Source: Owenia fusiformis | Taxonomy: Eukaryota > Annelida > Polychaeta > Sabellida > Oweniidae | DNA: 64,000 nucleotides | Assembly (NCBI GenBank): GCA_903813345.2 | Contig: CAIIXF020000006.1 | Span: forward strand, 21,709,936-21,773,935 | Reading direction: 5' to 3' | Shown here: piece after piece, positions 46,601-59,400 of the stretch | How the letters are laid out: each line of letters begins with the position of its first letter | Numbering within the stretch: position 1 is the first letter of the stretch | Translations under genes and position numbers: made by a program | The notes under the pieces: generated by a model | Told to the model about the DNA's origin: nothing | Database searches by the model: none | What the model saw: only the letters and a program-made list of their open reading frames with translations

Positions 46601-49134
46601 TCACAAAAAGTGAAATATCTTTTCTTATATTGGACAGATAACATTTTCTTTGCTGGACTTTTAATTTGTAAAACTATCATATACATAAAGGTAATATGAA
46701 CCTTTTACGATCTGGAGGAACTCTAGCGCAAGCCACAAAGAAGTAAATAAGGTTTCATAACTATATTGTACTAATTCTTTGGACTAAAACCAAACTAAAT
46801 GTGGTGAGCCCATAAGAAATCCCCATCCCTTCATTCATGTCTGTGATACTGCCATGGATAATGTTTTAATTTGGCCAACTGGTTATTTGACATTCTATTT
46901 AAGACACAGTATTTCTTATTTGAATCAAGACAGGTGTAATTAATTTCAATGATGTTATACCCATTTCAGGTGTTAGCTTTATGCTTTGTGAGAAAGTTCA
47001 TGGAGAGATTTTTTACTGCAGAAGAACTGAGATATATTGATGATCCATTACCACCTGTCAAGTTGAAATGTTGTGGCAGCAAAGACAAAGACATTCGGGT
47101 ATGAGTAGTCTTTGAAAATGAGATTGAGTTAAGGTGTTGTTGACCAAATTATTGTGGATTTCAAAAGTTGGTCGACAAACTAGACGTTGAGAGAATATCT
47201 GATACAAATCTACAGGGTGGGCAAAAACGTCCATATTTTTCATTTTGATATAATCTTTTTGAAAATGCATGGATTTCAATCAAATTTTAGCAGGATATGC
47301 AAGAATCAATCCTACTACAATTGTTCCTGAAATAGAAAAAATGAATATTTAGGGTTTTTTGAATACTAAAGATAAACAGACACTGTTTCCAGTTGGTGCA
47401 GAGAAAAATCCAGATTTCAGGATGATATCTGAAACGATAATTTTACAATGAGATCAGTCATGCCTTGAAGCTTTGGGAGTGTATTGAGACTAATAAGGAA
47501 GGTTAGACAGACTGGTTCAACATAAAGAAAAATGGAACTGGTCGGCCAAATTTTGGGGTGATGTTCTCTGATTTAAAAATGATGTTCTCCTCCTTTTAGC
47601 CAATAAGATTACCCTCCTATCACACCAAACTAGTTCTTACGCGTTCTTGCCAATCCTACGAAAACGTCGTAAAACGGGCTCAATCTGGCTGTGGTCGGGA
47701 AATATGTCTATAATTAGCTACTTCGTTCATAAACAGTCTTCAATACGTCCATCTCATTCACAGTTCGTTCAGGTCGCACTACGTCGGTGCGCAACGTCGT
47801 ATAACGCGCCCTAGTGAGAACTTGTTTGGTGTGATAGTAGGGTTAGTAATGCATTAATCTGAGTCTTGAAGGACATTGAAAAAACAAGTTCTTTAATATG
47901 TGGACTCAATCAAGCACCACAATGATCTTTCTGCCACAAATAACAACTTAGAATAGCTTTCCCTGTACAGACAGATTTTCCAAAATCATATTTTTTTCCT
48001 TCTAAAATTCAAATTGTTTAATTTACTTTAACGCTCTCTCCAAGTGTTTTCTCTGACAATATGAATAATATGCTAATCTAGCACTTTAATTTGAGTAATG
48101 ACTAATGTCTGTTTATCTGTATCATTCAAAAAACCCTGGAGCTTCGTTTATCTAATTTAGGGAACGATTATAAAATCGATTCCTGTATATCCTGCAAAAG
48201 TTTCTTTGAAATCCATGAATGTTCAAAGAAGTTACAATCAAAATAATAAATGTGGACGTTTTTTTGACCCACCGTGTAAATGTTCATCAATAAAACCTTA
48301 TGTTATTATTTTTTTTATTTACTCATTAATCTTAAGTTGACAATAATTGTTTTACAATCATCATCAGAGAACTTCCAGGTATTAAAATTACACTTTTTTC
48401 CAAATACCACCAAACCCATAGCCTTGCCCAAGTCGGTCTCTTACTTATCTGATTTCTATTCAGGTAATAATTCAGGATCAAAATAAGTAAAAAAAAACCG
48501 ACGTAGGCAAGGCTACCAAACCCCGTATACTGATAAATTGATTCTACTTTTAACTTAAATGATATCCGTTCCTTTCCCATACCCATAAAATATACTGTAC
48601 TTATGATAACGATTGATTTTTTGTATTGACAATACGAAAAATCTATTTCTCCCATGCCTTGGTATAGGAGTCAAATGACGCAAATCTTCCATCCTTATAT
48701 ATTTATCGACACCCATTAATCTCAATATCGTGATAAAGGTGAAAATGTAAACAACATTTATTGATAAAAAATTAGACTCTGTTTGCAACCAATTAATTTA
48801 ACATCCACATGTCCAGCTTTATTTGTTTGTTATTATTGCATCTTGAAAAATTATCATTCAAGTAATTCAGCAATTAAATTTTTAGATCGAGAACGAGAAA
48901 AAGGAATTGATGGAAATTGTCACAAACGGGAATGACACAGAGATGAAAAGGTATAGATTGAATTCACACTAAATAATGGCCTAGTTGATAGAAATGGGCA
49001 CAGCTTAAGTATGTTTAATGTTGGTTTACGAAAACCAAATGTTTCATTTAATCAGTCATAGGTTTATGAATATTGAATTTAATTTCAGGCGGAATAACAA
49101 CAGCAGAAGCTCCACTCACAGAGTTAGTTGCTAA
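37680..49134 (+). CDS. SLC4-family Na+/HCO3- cotransporter, 22 coding exons
   Basis: Exons: 37680-37773 (exon opens at 37654), 38062-38176, 38368-38528, 38817-39014, 39497-39576, 40019-40063, 40353-40465, 40813-40954, 41048-41194, 41376-41455, 41670-41844, 42116-42249, 42589-43156, 43928-44041, 44557-44718, 44867-45045, 45250-45322, 45490-45558, 46124-46300, 46970-47098, 48886-48950, 49089-49134. Phases all join, giving 1021 residues. The cytoplasmic domain (1 to about 390) has [16 protein letters not shown] and RWSKPHVA. The membrane domain starts near [12 protein letters not shown]. Exon 13 holds a long extracellular loop with NCS, NTT and NAS sequons and the cysteine pair in [13 protein letters not shown] (about 632-645). 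[30 protein letters not shown] and KGAGYHLDL are marks of the Na+-coupled SLC4 branch (A4/A5/A7/A8/A10), not the anion exchangers. Stoichiometry cannot be told. The frame is open back to the 37654 acceptor, so an upstream coding exon is possible. ATTAAA at about 49745 is a candidate poly(A) signal. Confidence 0.93.
43157..43927. other. SLC4 intron 13, possible dispersed repeat
   Basis: A 771-bp intron. The stretch starting AAAGGGACAATACCGG (about 43350) has the look of a dispersed repeat head, but no second copy or termini were found here. Confidence 0.25.
47612..47842. mobile_element. MITE of PIF/Harbinger type, 231 bp (in SLC4 intron 20)
   Basis: Termini CCCTCCTATCACACCAAAC and GTTTGGTGTGATAGTAGGG are inverted, and the 3-bp duplication TTA flanks them (47609-47611, 47843-47845). 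The interior is full of ACGTCGT and ACGTTC-like words. A TTA duplication fits PIF/Harbinger. Confidence 0.8.
48419..48515. mobile_element. palindromic mini-MITE, 97 bp, copy 1
   Basis: TAGCCTTGCCCAAGTCGGT at the left pairs with ACCGACGTAGGCAAGGCTA at the right. A near-perfect 9-bp duplication flanks it (CCAAACCCA and CCAAACCCC). Nine-bp duplications suggest a Mutator-like mobiliser. Located in SLC4 intron 20. Confidence 0.8.
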
Positions 49135-50537
49135 GCCATTTCCAATTATTGACCTAGTATAAGTCCAGTATAAGTACTGGAATACAGTATATATTTTTTA
49201 AAAGCACCAACTGAACTTAACGCTACCAGTTCGTGTATGACGCTACAGTGCTCTGAGAGTTACAAAAACTACAGTCACCGTAACGGCTACCCTGCTTTGA
49301 TGATAGTGTTCAATATCGCGTATGGTATGAGTGACTTTAGGTACATATGCTAAGAAATTCACACATAGCTAGGCAAGGTGTGTCCGATTCTAGCCAATCA
49401 GCACAGAGTGTTCACATTATGAACAGTGTGTGAAATATCAATAACACATGCAAGGTCACTAGTTAAACAGTTGTCATGTGATGAATGGACTTTACACATT
49501 GGATTTGATGACACATTGGATTTGATTTTGATCTGTCAACTTGACCCTTTGCAAAACATTTCATTGAAAATGTGTTGTTTTAGTGATTTCGTTCCTTTTC
49601 GATGATTTTGTAGAAAAATTGCAATGTGTGAAAAGAATTTAAACCCAAGACTCATTGCATTGTAGCTGCTTCATTCTACCCAGGCGCTGTTTCCTAAATT
49701 TTGCATTCCTGCTGCGTGGGAACAACACCTTCATGGTATGATTCATTAAACAATGCACTGAGTCCAGTGCTTAAATCCTTAAATCAGTTTTTACACGACA
49801 AGCACTTAAATCCATTTCGTATGAGCAGGTAATGCAACAACACAAATCTCACAATTGAAAGGATTGATAGAATTTGACGAGAGAAACAATTAAATGGAAA
49901 CATTAGCTTATGAGGAACGCGAACATGAAATGATTTGGATCCCGGGATTTGGATTCTCTTTACTGTATATACTAGTCATATAAATCCGACCATCGTATGC
50001 TTTATTTGTCATTATTTTTTGATAATTTGGATATTTATTTTTTGTTATTTTCTTGCACACTAGGGTCGTACACACTTCCCGGTTGTAAATTGAGGGAAAT
50101 GCTTTCCTGGCCTGTTTAGGCAACCAAAATCACAAAAATTATGTAGATAGAATATGCTCTTCATCGATAATGTATTTAATCCTACCTTACACACGTCAAA
50201 CGCTTGATAATTGAAGAAGTATAAGAATTTTTCTAGAAACAAATTTTTTCCCCATGTGTAGATGCATTCTGGGTAATGATTGTGTAAAAGTAAAACTCTA
50301 GGTGAAGCGAAAAACGAAATTACAATAAATTACGGCAGCCATATTGAGATCGAGATTTCAACTCGAAAAAGTTTATCATCGTCTTATGACAATTGAATCG
50401 CCTTCTCAGACACCAAGGAGGGTGAAGAAACCGAAAACAGATATGTTGGTAATAAATAATTACGATTTCGTTTTGGTTGCATGGTTTCACATTTAGACTG
50501 TATTCAGTGACCTTGAGTGACCTTGAGAGCCATATTG
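49135..50537. other. no gene seen downstream of SLC4
   Basis: Probably includes the SLC4 3' UTR (candidate ATTAAA at about 49745). No other coding or repeat signal was recognised. Confidence 0.4.
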
Positions 50538-50545
50538 GAAATTGG

Positions 50546-50957
50546 CACTAGAGGCAATCTGCGCGAAATTCCATTTTTTGGTTCGGTTTTTGGCGCATGC
50601 GCTTTAAATCCAGCAATTTAATTGGTTCAAATTATTATAACGCATGCGCAATTAATAACTTATAAGAACATTTAATTTGAGATAGATGTCACTTACGTTC
50701 ATTATTTCACAGTAGTCCCTACCCATGATGCACCATATAGTGCGGGAATATTTTTGTTTAGTGTCAAAACAAAAAGTATACACCCAAAACAAATGTCATG
50801 ACATAATATCAACCTGCCCCGGATTTGTAGACGTGTGTTGTACAAACTTAAACCGACCGATGGCAGAAAAGCACTTTGAATCATGGGAATGAAGTACTTC
50901 CTTTAATGAAAAACCGAACCAAGTAAAAACCGAATCTCGCGCAGATTGTCCCGACTC
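50546..50957. mobile_element. MITE, hAT-like, 412 bp
   Basis: Terminal inverted regions of about 55 bp share CAATCTGCGCGA and TTGGTTCGGTTTTT, and the 8-bp repeat GAAATTGG flanks both ends (50538-50545, 50958-50965). The outermost 8-9 bases pair poorly. An 8-bp duplication fits hAT. No ORF. Confidence 0.7.
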
Positions 50958-51420
50958 GAAATTGGTTCAAACATATACGAAAATGATTACATTTCTTCAA
51001 TTATCAAGTGTTTCCTGTGTTTAAGGTAAGATTTAATACATTCTAGTTGAAGCATTGGATCCATTATCTTATCTGTGTAACTTTTGTTGGGCATAGAGGG
51101 CAGAAAAGCATTTACCGCAATATACAGGCCTTAATATCCTCGACGCAAATGTTGAAAACAAAAATAAAAAACAAATATCCAAATCGTCAAAAAGAAACGT
51201 GAAACAACAACATTAAGTCGAGTTCACTTGACTATGTATATACGAGACATTATACATGTACATAAACAAATAAATATAAACTGACGTATAAAATATAATA
51301 TGTAAAATACGTACATGCTCGTTCACAAGGATGAAGCAATACACTTTTGCCCATAATCATCACAATATTATCTAAATTTTCAAACGTTCACCTTACTGCT
51401 TATATTTATTCACAAACATT

Positions 51421-52085
51421 CAGATTACGGACAGTCATATGTTAGATTTTGACTATTTTCTGAGGATTTAAACAGGTGTATATGTTAGGCCAATGCATTA
51501 TCTCCAGGAAAAGCACTCATAGAGATGATAAAATAATTTTCAACTTTGAGACAGGGGAGATGCAAACAACCCACCCATGAAATGTTGTCCTGATTTTCAA
51601 CACCTTCCACCCATGCTTTTTTCAATTTTTGTTGCATTAATATGTTGCGTTTTAAGACACAGTTACACCCTTTAAAGGAATAAGTGAGATTCGATAAAGT
51701 GGAAAACAATATTTTCCATATCATTTTCCCATAGGGAAAACTCATGTGATCCATTGCTTTCAGCTAATTTTGGTCATCCATAATGGATATCTTCAAAACC
51801 CCTAAAGGAATTACTTATTCCTTCAATGGGTTTAATTGTGTGTCAAAACACAAAGTATCGATGCATCAAAAATTGAAAAAGCAGGTGTGGAAGGGGTTGA
51901 AAATAAGGACAACATTTCAGAAAAAAATGCGGATGGATAGTTTGCATCTCCCCTGTCTCAAAGTCGAAATTATTTCATCATCTCTATGAGTGTTCTTCCT
52001 GTAAGTAATGCATTGACTTAATATATGCTCCTGTTTAAATCCTGAGAAAATAGCCAAAATCCAACATATGACTATCCGAAATCTG
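51421..52085. repeat. 665-bp long inverted repeat
   Basis: The left arm starts CAGATTACGGACAGTCATATG and the right arm ends with its diverged complement. The arms stay alignable for about 310 bp each, including GACAGGGGAGATGCAAAC with GTTTGCATCTCCCCTGTC, around a centre near 51750-51790. Small ORFs on opposite strands of the two arms encode similar peptides only because the arms are copies; I do not think they are genes. Confidence 0.85.
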
Positions 52086-52959
52086 TTGCGCTACTTTCCC
52101 TCCTTCTTTGTACAGGTAACGCGTACTTCAAAATACATTTACATCTCTAAAATGACACTTACCTAGATGGAAAATTATGTCAGGCTTCCGCCGTGTGCTT
52201 GAAATAGCAATATGAGGATTTTATAGGTCTATATTTTTTTGTTATTATTTGAATCAATCAATCAATGTCAAAGTTATAACACTTTTATGTTAAACCAATA
52301 GAGGAAGTAGCGATTTGTATCTTGGATTCACCTTGAGTCAAACCACCCCCAGAAATAACCTCGTTCAAGATACAATTAAATAAACCAAGTTAACACATTC
52401 TATGTGTTTATTCCTCATTGGGTATTTTATTGAATCGACGTTGCGTTTCATCTCCACAATTATACACATTTTATCCAACATTTATCTTTAATCGCTTTCG
52501 ATTAAGAGTCCATTAAACGTACACGATTTTCTAATTATAAGGCTACGCTGTGGTAGCGGCGAACGATGCGCATCAATCATATTTAATTTAATGTTCCAAA
52601 GAAAAATTTCACCGGTCAGTATCAAGAGAATGTAACAGCCGCTACCTTGTCTCAAAATGGCGTACTTATAAATTTTTCAGTATTCATCGAAGTAAAAACT
52701 TGATTTAGACACTGGACTTTAACATTCGATCATGTCAAGGATGTAGAAATCCACAATCTGATAAATGGTCTCTAAATCATATGGGGTGTTGACTTTTGGC
52801 AAGCAACCGAAGATACCTCAAGAAAAGCCGGAGATTGCCGAAGCTTTTCTTTGCAAACGAAGTTAGCCGAGGGAACCACGAATGTGAAGAGGACGTCTCT
52901 AATTGGTCAAAAATAGGGGCTCGGCATTCTCCGTCAGATTGAATCGGCAAAATTCGGTT

Positions 52960-53010
52960 GTATGGCTTACCTTCGGTTGTATGGCTTACCTTCGGCTGCA
53001 TGGCCCAACC
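52960..53010 (+). repeat. three short direct repeats
   Basis: TTCGGTTGTATGGCTTACC occurs twice in a row, followed by the variant TTCGGCTGCATGGCCCAACC. Confidence 0.7.
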
Positions 53011-53489
53011 TCGATTGATTGGAAAAGATGCTGTCCCAAATCATATGTGAACGCCATGATCCAGCGATACATCCTGCCACTTGGTAGGTAACATAAGATT
53101 TGAAAGATTTGTTTCGACGTTTTGGCAGAATATGGTTCTTTCCTTTTCGTAAAAACATTGACCATACCATGCAGATATATCTAGTATCACTACGTCACAA
53201 CGTTTCGTCTGAACACGGTAAAAACCTCCCAAACCTCTAGTTTATATAATTCTAACTCTATCATATTGAAATATTGATTAGATTAACAATACATTTTTAT
53301 ACATCATCCAGACACTACAGTTTCCCAAATCAATGAAAGAATTCCGAGAAATCAATTTTAAGTATACGACGTAAAGGAGGAATTTCATTTTAGATTAATT
53401 AAACGTCGAAATAAATGAGTACTTACAAATCTTCCGCGAAAAATACTGGGTATAACGTCGTTTCATTTTACGCTACATTTGGTAAGCGG

Positions 53490-53725
53490 AATATGCCATA
53501 TTAGTATATGCGCGGTATTTACGATATGGGTCAATATGCCATACTCACCTGCGGAATATGGCATATCCTGCAGGTGAGTATGGGTTATTCCACAGTGAAT
53601 ATGCAATAAATTTATTTCAGTGAATACCCGATATTCATTAGCGTATATATACGTAATACAGTATATCATACTCACCTGCGAAATATGCCATATTCCCCAG
53701 GTGAGTATGACATATTCCACAGGAG
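53490..53725. repeat. palindromic CTCACCTG/CAGGTGAG modules
   Basis: Two copies (about 53539-53585 and 53663-53712) of a block made of CATACTCACCTGCG, an ATATGGCATAT or ATATGCCATAT core, then CAGGTGAGTATG. Further GGAATATGCCATATT words lie at 53487-53502. Each module is a near-palindrome with two CACCTG E-boxes. Confidence 0.65.
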
Positions 53726-54944
53726 AGAACGTGATACAGATAGCCTTAATCTGATTGGTCGAGAGAATCTACTCAAAATGCAAAACTATACTGGCTTTCC
53801 AGTATTGTTAGTCTTGAAGCACTAAATAACAAGATCATTATTTGGAATGTTGGAATTTGTCTCGTCGTATAGGTGTTTTATACTTTTTTGGTCCCTACTT
53901 ACATTCGGTTTTACTGATTTAACATTAAAGTGACGCAGTATTAAATTTTTTCTTTGTCTAGAATTTCTGATAGCCTAAGCTTCTTAAGACCAATTGTACG
54001 AAAATGAAGATGTGATAGAAGTGTGTAAGCACGCGTGGTTAGAGGTGGTAAGATAATCAAACAATTAATTTGTCTCAGACATTAACACCAGAAACAATGT
54101 ACGCTGTCGTTCTAATGTCGCATCCACTTTGTAGGCTTGTGCAATGTGTATATAATTCAGTTCAATGAAACAAATGTGAAATTGCAAAATATATCCATTA
54201 GTCCAGACTTTAAACTTTCTATTTTGTACAACTAGGTAATTCGCAGTTTGCACTTAAAGGCAATGAATAATCCTAATATGTTACATAGTGTGCTATTTGA
54301 AAAATATAATCAGGAAATGGCAGGTATTATCTCTGAACCGGATTTAACGTACAAAGAAAGTAAAGAGCGTTCTTGTATCATTGTCTTTAATTTCATTACG
54401 TTTATTTAGTAATTATGTCACAGGTTTTTGATTCATCCCAAGCATGCGACCTTCTCAACGTCACCCTGACTTTATTAATTTCACAATTCATGTAAGCTTA
54501 AGGACAGCCCGTTACGGTGAAGGTGACGGAGTCTTTAATTTAAAATGTACAGCATGCGCTGCTTCATTCACGCCTACATAAGTAATAACATGGATGCTGA
54601 CAAGGTGGGAGTTGGGGCGGCTTTCAAAGATGTTTCAGCCCAAAATGAGAAAATCTTTTTGGCTAGTCTCAGGTTGAGAGACAGTGCCCATACATCTAAA
54701 ACAATAACAGAGTCGTTAATAGAATAGAATATAGGGATTTTACTATTTCGATTTTATGAAGCTACGGTCGCAGTACGGCCGCCGTAGATACACGTCGCAC
54801 GAAACTGGGGATAATTAGCGTAACATTATGGCGTCAAAAAAACAACAACAAAAAACAATGAGCAGTATATAGGGCGCAAATAGCCTTACAACGTCAAAAA
54901 CGACAAGCGTCACATTTTTTCAAGTTTAGTCAACCTAAAAATAA

Positions 54945-55843
54945 ATAGAGGATATCCTATGATTTATGAGTGATATGATTTTTATCCACGAATGGATATG
55001 ATATCTGCACGAGCGAGCGTAGCGAGAGAGTGCAGATATCAATAACCATGAGTGGATTAAAATCATATCACGAGTAAATCATAGGATGTTCTTTTTATTC
55101 CATAGTTAAATAAAGTATTTTATTCCATAGTTAGCATGATATTCATAGGATAACATGTGAAAATAAAAACGGTATTTTTGGAATCAGTGGTAAAATATGA
55201 TATTTTTGACAAATTTTTACTTAACCATAGCATACGGTTTTTTAGCCATGACATACGACGTCGTATGCGATGGTTTATGGATTTTTGCTACTTCAGACTC
55301 AAAACGAGGCTAAGTGTCAACATCGCCGGATCGTTTGGAAAATTCGAATTAAATGACTTAATTTCCGACGATTCTGATGATGACTTTAACTATGGAATAA
55401 AAAGAACATCCTATGATTTACTGGTGATATGATTTTAATCCACTCATGGTTATTGATATCTGCACTCTCTCGCTACGCTCGCTCGTGCAGATATCATATC
55501 CATTCGTGGATAAAAATCATATCACTCATAAATCATAGGATATCCTCTATTTATTCCATAGTTAGCATGATATTCATAGGATAACATGTGAAAATAAAAA
55601 CGGTATTTTTGTAATCAGTGGTAAAATATGATATTTTTGACAAATTTTCACTTAACCATAACATACGGGTTTTTAGCCATGACATACGACGTCGTATGCG
55701 ATGGTTTATGGATTTTTGCTACTTCAGACTCAAAACGAGGCTAAGTGTCAACATCGCCGGATCGTTTGGAAATTCGAATTTAATAACTTAATTTCCGACG
55801 ATTCTGATGATGACTTTAACTATGGAATAAAAAGAACATCCTC
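54945..55843. repeat. P-A-P'-A repeat composite
   Basis: P (about 54945-55105) is a foldback with GATATCTGCACGAGCGAGCG at its centre. A (about 55120-55405) has inverted ends TTATTCCATAGTTA and TAACTATGGAATAA. P' (about 55400-55556) is P in the opposite direction, and A is then repeated directly (about 55552-55840) with few differences. Both A copies encode LISDDSDDDFNYGIKRTS in one frame, but the upstream frames differ between copies, so coding is doubtful. Confidence 0.75.
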
Positions 55844-56073
55844 TATTTATCCTCATCTAATCATGACAAAATTCACAGGGTAGCAAGATCTCGAGGACAT
55901 TATTTCTATAATGTTTTGGAATTTTGAAAAACGGTCAAGAAATCCACTTGGGGCGTTAGTAAAAATTGTTATGTATGGAATTTGTGGTACAAAATCGATG
56001 TGTCACATTTTTTTCAAGTGTCGAAAACCAGCTCTTATTTTGATATTATTTGCAAAATAAACAAACTGGTTAT

Positions 56074-56480
56074 GGTATGAGGTTCAATATCTATCCGCCA
56101 AAAGGTATGACCCCTATATAGTCCATTTAAAAAACCGTGGTATTGTTCTTAATAACGCCATAGTTGGCTTCTAGGGTACCTAGTATGCCACTTTTTCAAA
56201 AATAGTTCCGACGTGAGCATGTTTACTACGCGTTTGCCCGTCATATCAGAATTGGGGAAGTGGTAGCAAACGCGAGTTACAATAAATGGACGATGATATC
56301 TCAAAAAGTAACCTGACTCCCTATAATTTGATGTAGATCAATCGAAGCCCTATATGAACAGGTACATTTTGATATATAACACTATGGGGGGTAAGCGTTT
56401 TATAGTTGGTCACGAACGCCATATGTGCAAACTATTGTTATGAATTTTCGAATTTGGTGTTGGATTACGGTACTCATACC
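56074..56480. mobile_element. solo GGTATGAG repeat, 407 bp
   Basis: Single copy of the 469-bp repeat seen at 18890 and 20152, with one internal deletion of about 62 bp. It starts GGTATGAG, ends CTCATACC and is flanked by the 4-bp duplication TTAT (56070-56073, 56481-56484). Confidence 0.85.
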
Positions 56481-56484
56481 TTAT

Positions 56485-59400
56485 TGTTTTGTAAATTTCG
56501 CCATGACAATATCGTGCAGTTAATTTTTTTTCAAATCAGACCTAAATTAGAAGGTTAAATGAAGGTAAACTTATTGCTCGTACCATTCGCCTTCAAAACC
56601 TTACACGATTTTGAAAAATTTAAAAGCGTTCGTATAAGATAATTTGAGCTGAAGCCGTTAGGAATTGTGACGTCATAAATGCACATGTTCCATTAAACAG
56701 GCAATACGCCTATTTTTGAATGAAAAAGGACAAAATATTGTTTGAGACATGTCAATCACACAGCCAATCAAATATGATAAAAACTTTTATTTGGGATAAT
56801 ACTGAAGTGAAAAAAAATTACTTGCATAGAAAACAGCATTTGAAGTTCAGAGATTGAAAAAAGTGAATTACCACTTTTCACAAATCGTGTATGTTTTAAA
56901 TAACTCTTGGATTAAAAGATGGCATATGCTTGAAAATCCTGTCAAAAATGAATTGATAATTAATGCAAAGAACAATGCCATCTTTCTATGGCATTGCTAA
57001 AAACTTGACATATATAAATTGATAGATCAAAAATATTTTGTCATGATCAAGTGTCAACTTTGATGTGGTCTGTTTGAGCTTTTTTTGGTGTCAAATGAAA
57101 GATCGGGTACTTATTAATCCATTGGAAATACTATGAAGATCAAAAGTGAGACTTCATTTACGCACTTTGTCCCTTTAAATATATTGTGAAATTCAGTTGG
57201 ATTTTGATCATTATTTCAAAAGGTATCCCAATTTCAACGAGCCCTGTAAGCGTAAAGTGTTACGTCTTACAGCGTATTTGACGATGTGGGGTATATTTAA
57301 CTTTAAAAATATGTTGGATCCCATCAAAATTTTGAAGGAATAATAATTTCACTGAAATGCGAATAAAAAATACTTCAAAATGGTATATAAGACACATAAA
57401 CTTAGTTAGCTTTTTAAATAAGGCAGAGATTAACGCTCAAAGCTGAGATCAGCCCGCATTTCCCGAATTGTCCCCAGGTCCGTGCACGTCATAAGAGCAA
57501 ATATGACCAAAGCTAAATACTTTAATAAGGTAAATGTACCATGTATAGATTTACCGAGGTTCTGCTGACATTAGCATATATAGCAAGTCATCTCACGGCA
57601 TCCTCCGAACACAGGCTTCCGGAACCCGTACCTCCTTCTTCCAAGACGAAGGGAGGAACTTAGTGGATGATGTTTGAAAACCTGCGTTCGGGGGATGATC
57701 TCACAGGAGATACTATCAAATAACTCCAGCCAAAGACATATAAAACAATATGTCTCTGTTTCAGCCCATGGTCAAATCAGAGATGTCTCTGGACAAATTA
57801 AGTGCCCTGCGCAGACTTGTTGACAATCCTGCGCAGCTATGATATGTCTGTCATTTAGTTGTCAACAAAGATCAACATGAATAAGCAAATCCAGCTTTAA
57901 GTTTAGCTTTTAAGCTGATTTGTCTATATAGATTAATATAGTTCTCTCAATCCATCTCTTATTTAGGGCATTTTAATTCATTCAACAAAATGACCAGGAT
58001 GATGGCAAGATCACTGTCGTTATTAACGACATTTACGGAAATTCCCAAATCCATGCACATCATATTTGGAAACGGGACTTTTGTCAATTTTAAAACGAAT
58101 TCTTGGATTGAGCCAAACTAAGCAATTTGTGAAAACAACATTTCATCAGTTAACCTTGTGCAATCGAATTCCTATGTTACGAGCTAATAAGAGACTACAC
58201 GATAAGTGCTGAACTTGCTATATTCCCTATAATTTTAGTGTTGCCCATTAATCATTTACGAGAGAAATTTGGCCTTCATATTGTGTGACCCTTCATATTT
58301 ATAGACCCATGGTATGTTTTTGTAATAGAAATCACTGATTCAAAAAGCTCAAATGGTGTATGCAATGGTTTCATGGAATGATGAATAAGCGATGCACTTT
58401 GTGATACAATTTCCATAAAAATGCTTAAAGTAGACTATTGGGAATGGCATCTAACAACGGATTTGGGATATTCTTAGTCCGCTTGATTACATGAAATGGC
58501 ATATCAGCGAAAGAGAAATTAAATTAATTAAAAGCTTTTGATCAATGACATATATAGTATAGTTATGTAGTACTCCCTTACAAATGAAACATGAAACATT
58601 CTTTAGCCATCATTTACTCATTATAGGAATTTTGGAAGCAAAAATTTGAAAATGTTTTCCATACAATCCTTTAGGTTCTGAAAAAAAGAATTAAAATATT
58701 TGATTGAAGATACTGAAATATCCAAAAAAGAGAAGGCACCTTAGAAATCGAATGAATATCCTCAGATAAAGTCAGAGCGCTAACTATATTGGATTTTCTG
58801 AGAATACTGTCGCTAGACAATATTCATGCTATGAAATAATGAGGGAAAAAATTGGGAAAATGTTGACAATTTTTGAGAACGTATTCTCGTTCAACTGCCC
58901 CCACCCTCTCTATGCATTACCGCTCTGATTGAGTATTCCTTATGAGCACACTTAAACTCCCATCAGATCCTCGTAAACAAGGGTAGTTTTCAGTGACCGA
59001 CAACAAAAACCACAAGTTTGTAAAAGCTACTCGAGTGATTGATTGAAAGCGTTGATTACGGCTGGAGATCAGCGAAGCATTGATGTGGTCACAACGTTAT
59101 GGCTAGCGCAATATTATCAAGAGATAATGCCATAATTTGAGCAAAGAATGCATATACATCGGCAGATATATTGCGACTGTTTAAGGGGATTGGATTCTGG
59201 AGATCGTTCAGTTTATCGTTATTGAGATGATCTATAAACAACTTTTGCACACTTTAAATCGGAATCGACAGGAAAATTAATCCAATCAGTGATATGCTCG
59301 TAAAAGCGCTGTCACTGTGATCCTGGATTCCTTATATGGGGGTTCCGTCGGCGTTCCGTGTTATGCAATAAAAGTGAAATCAGGAACATAAATTTTCCAT

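Noticed and set aside
51485-51989. Pair of ORFs on opposite strands with similar peptides
   Set aside because: They are the two arms of the long inverted repeat; the similarity is explained by the DNA copy and neither shows coding features.
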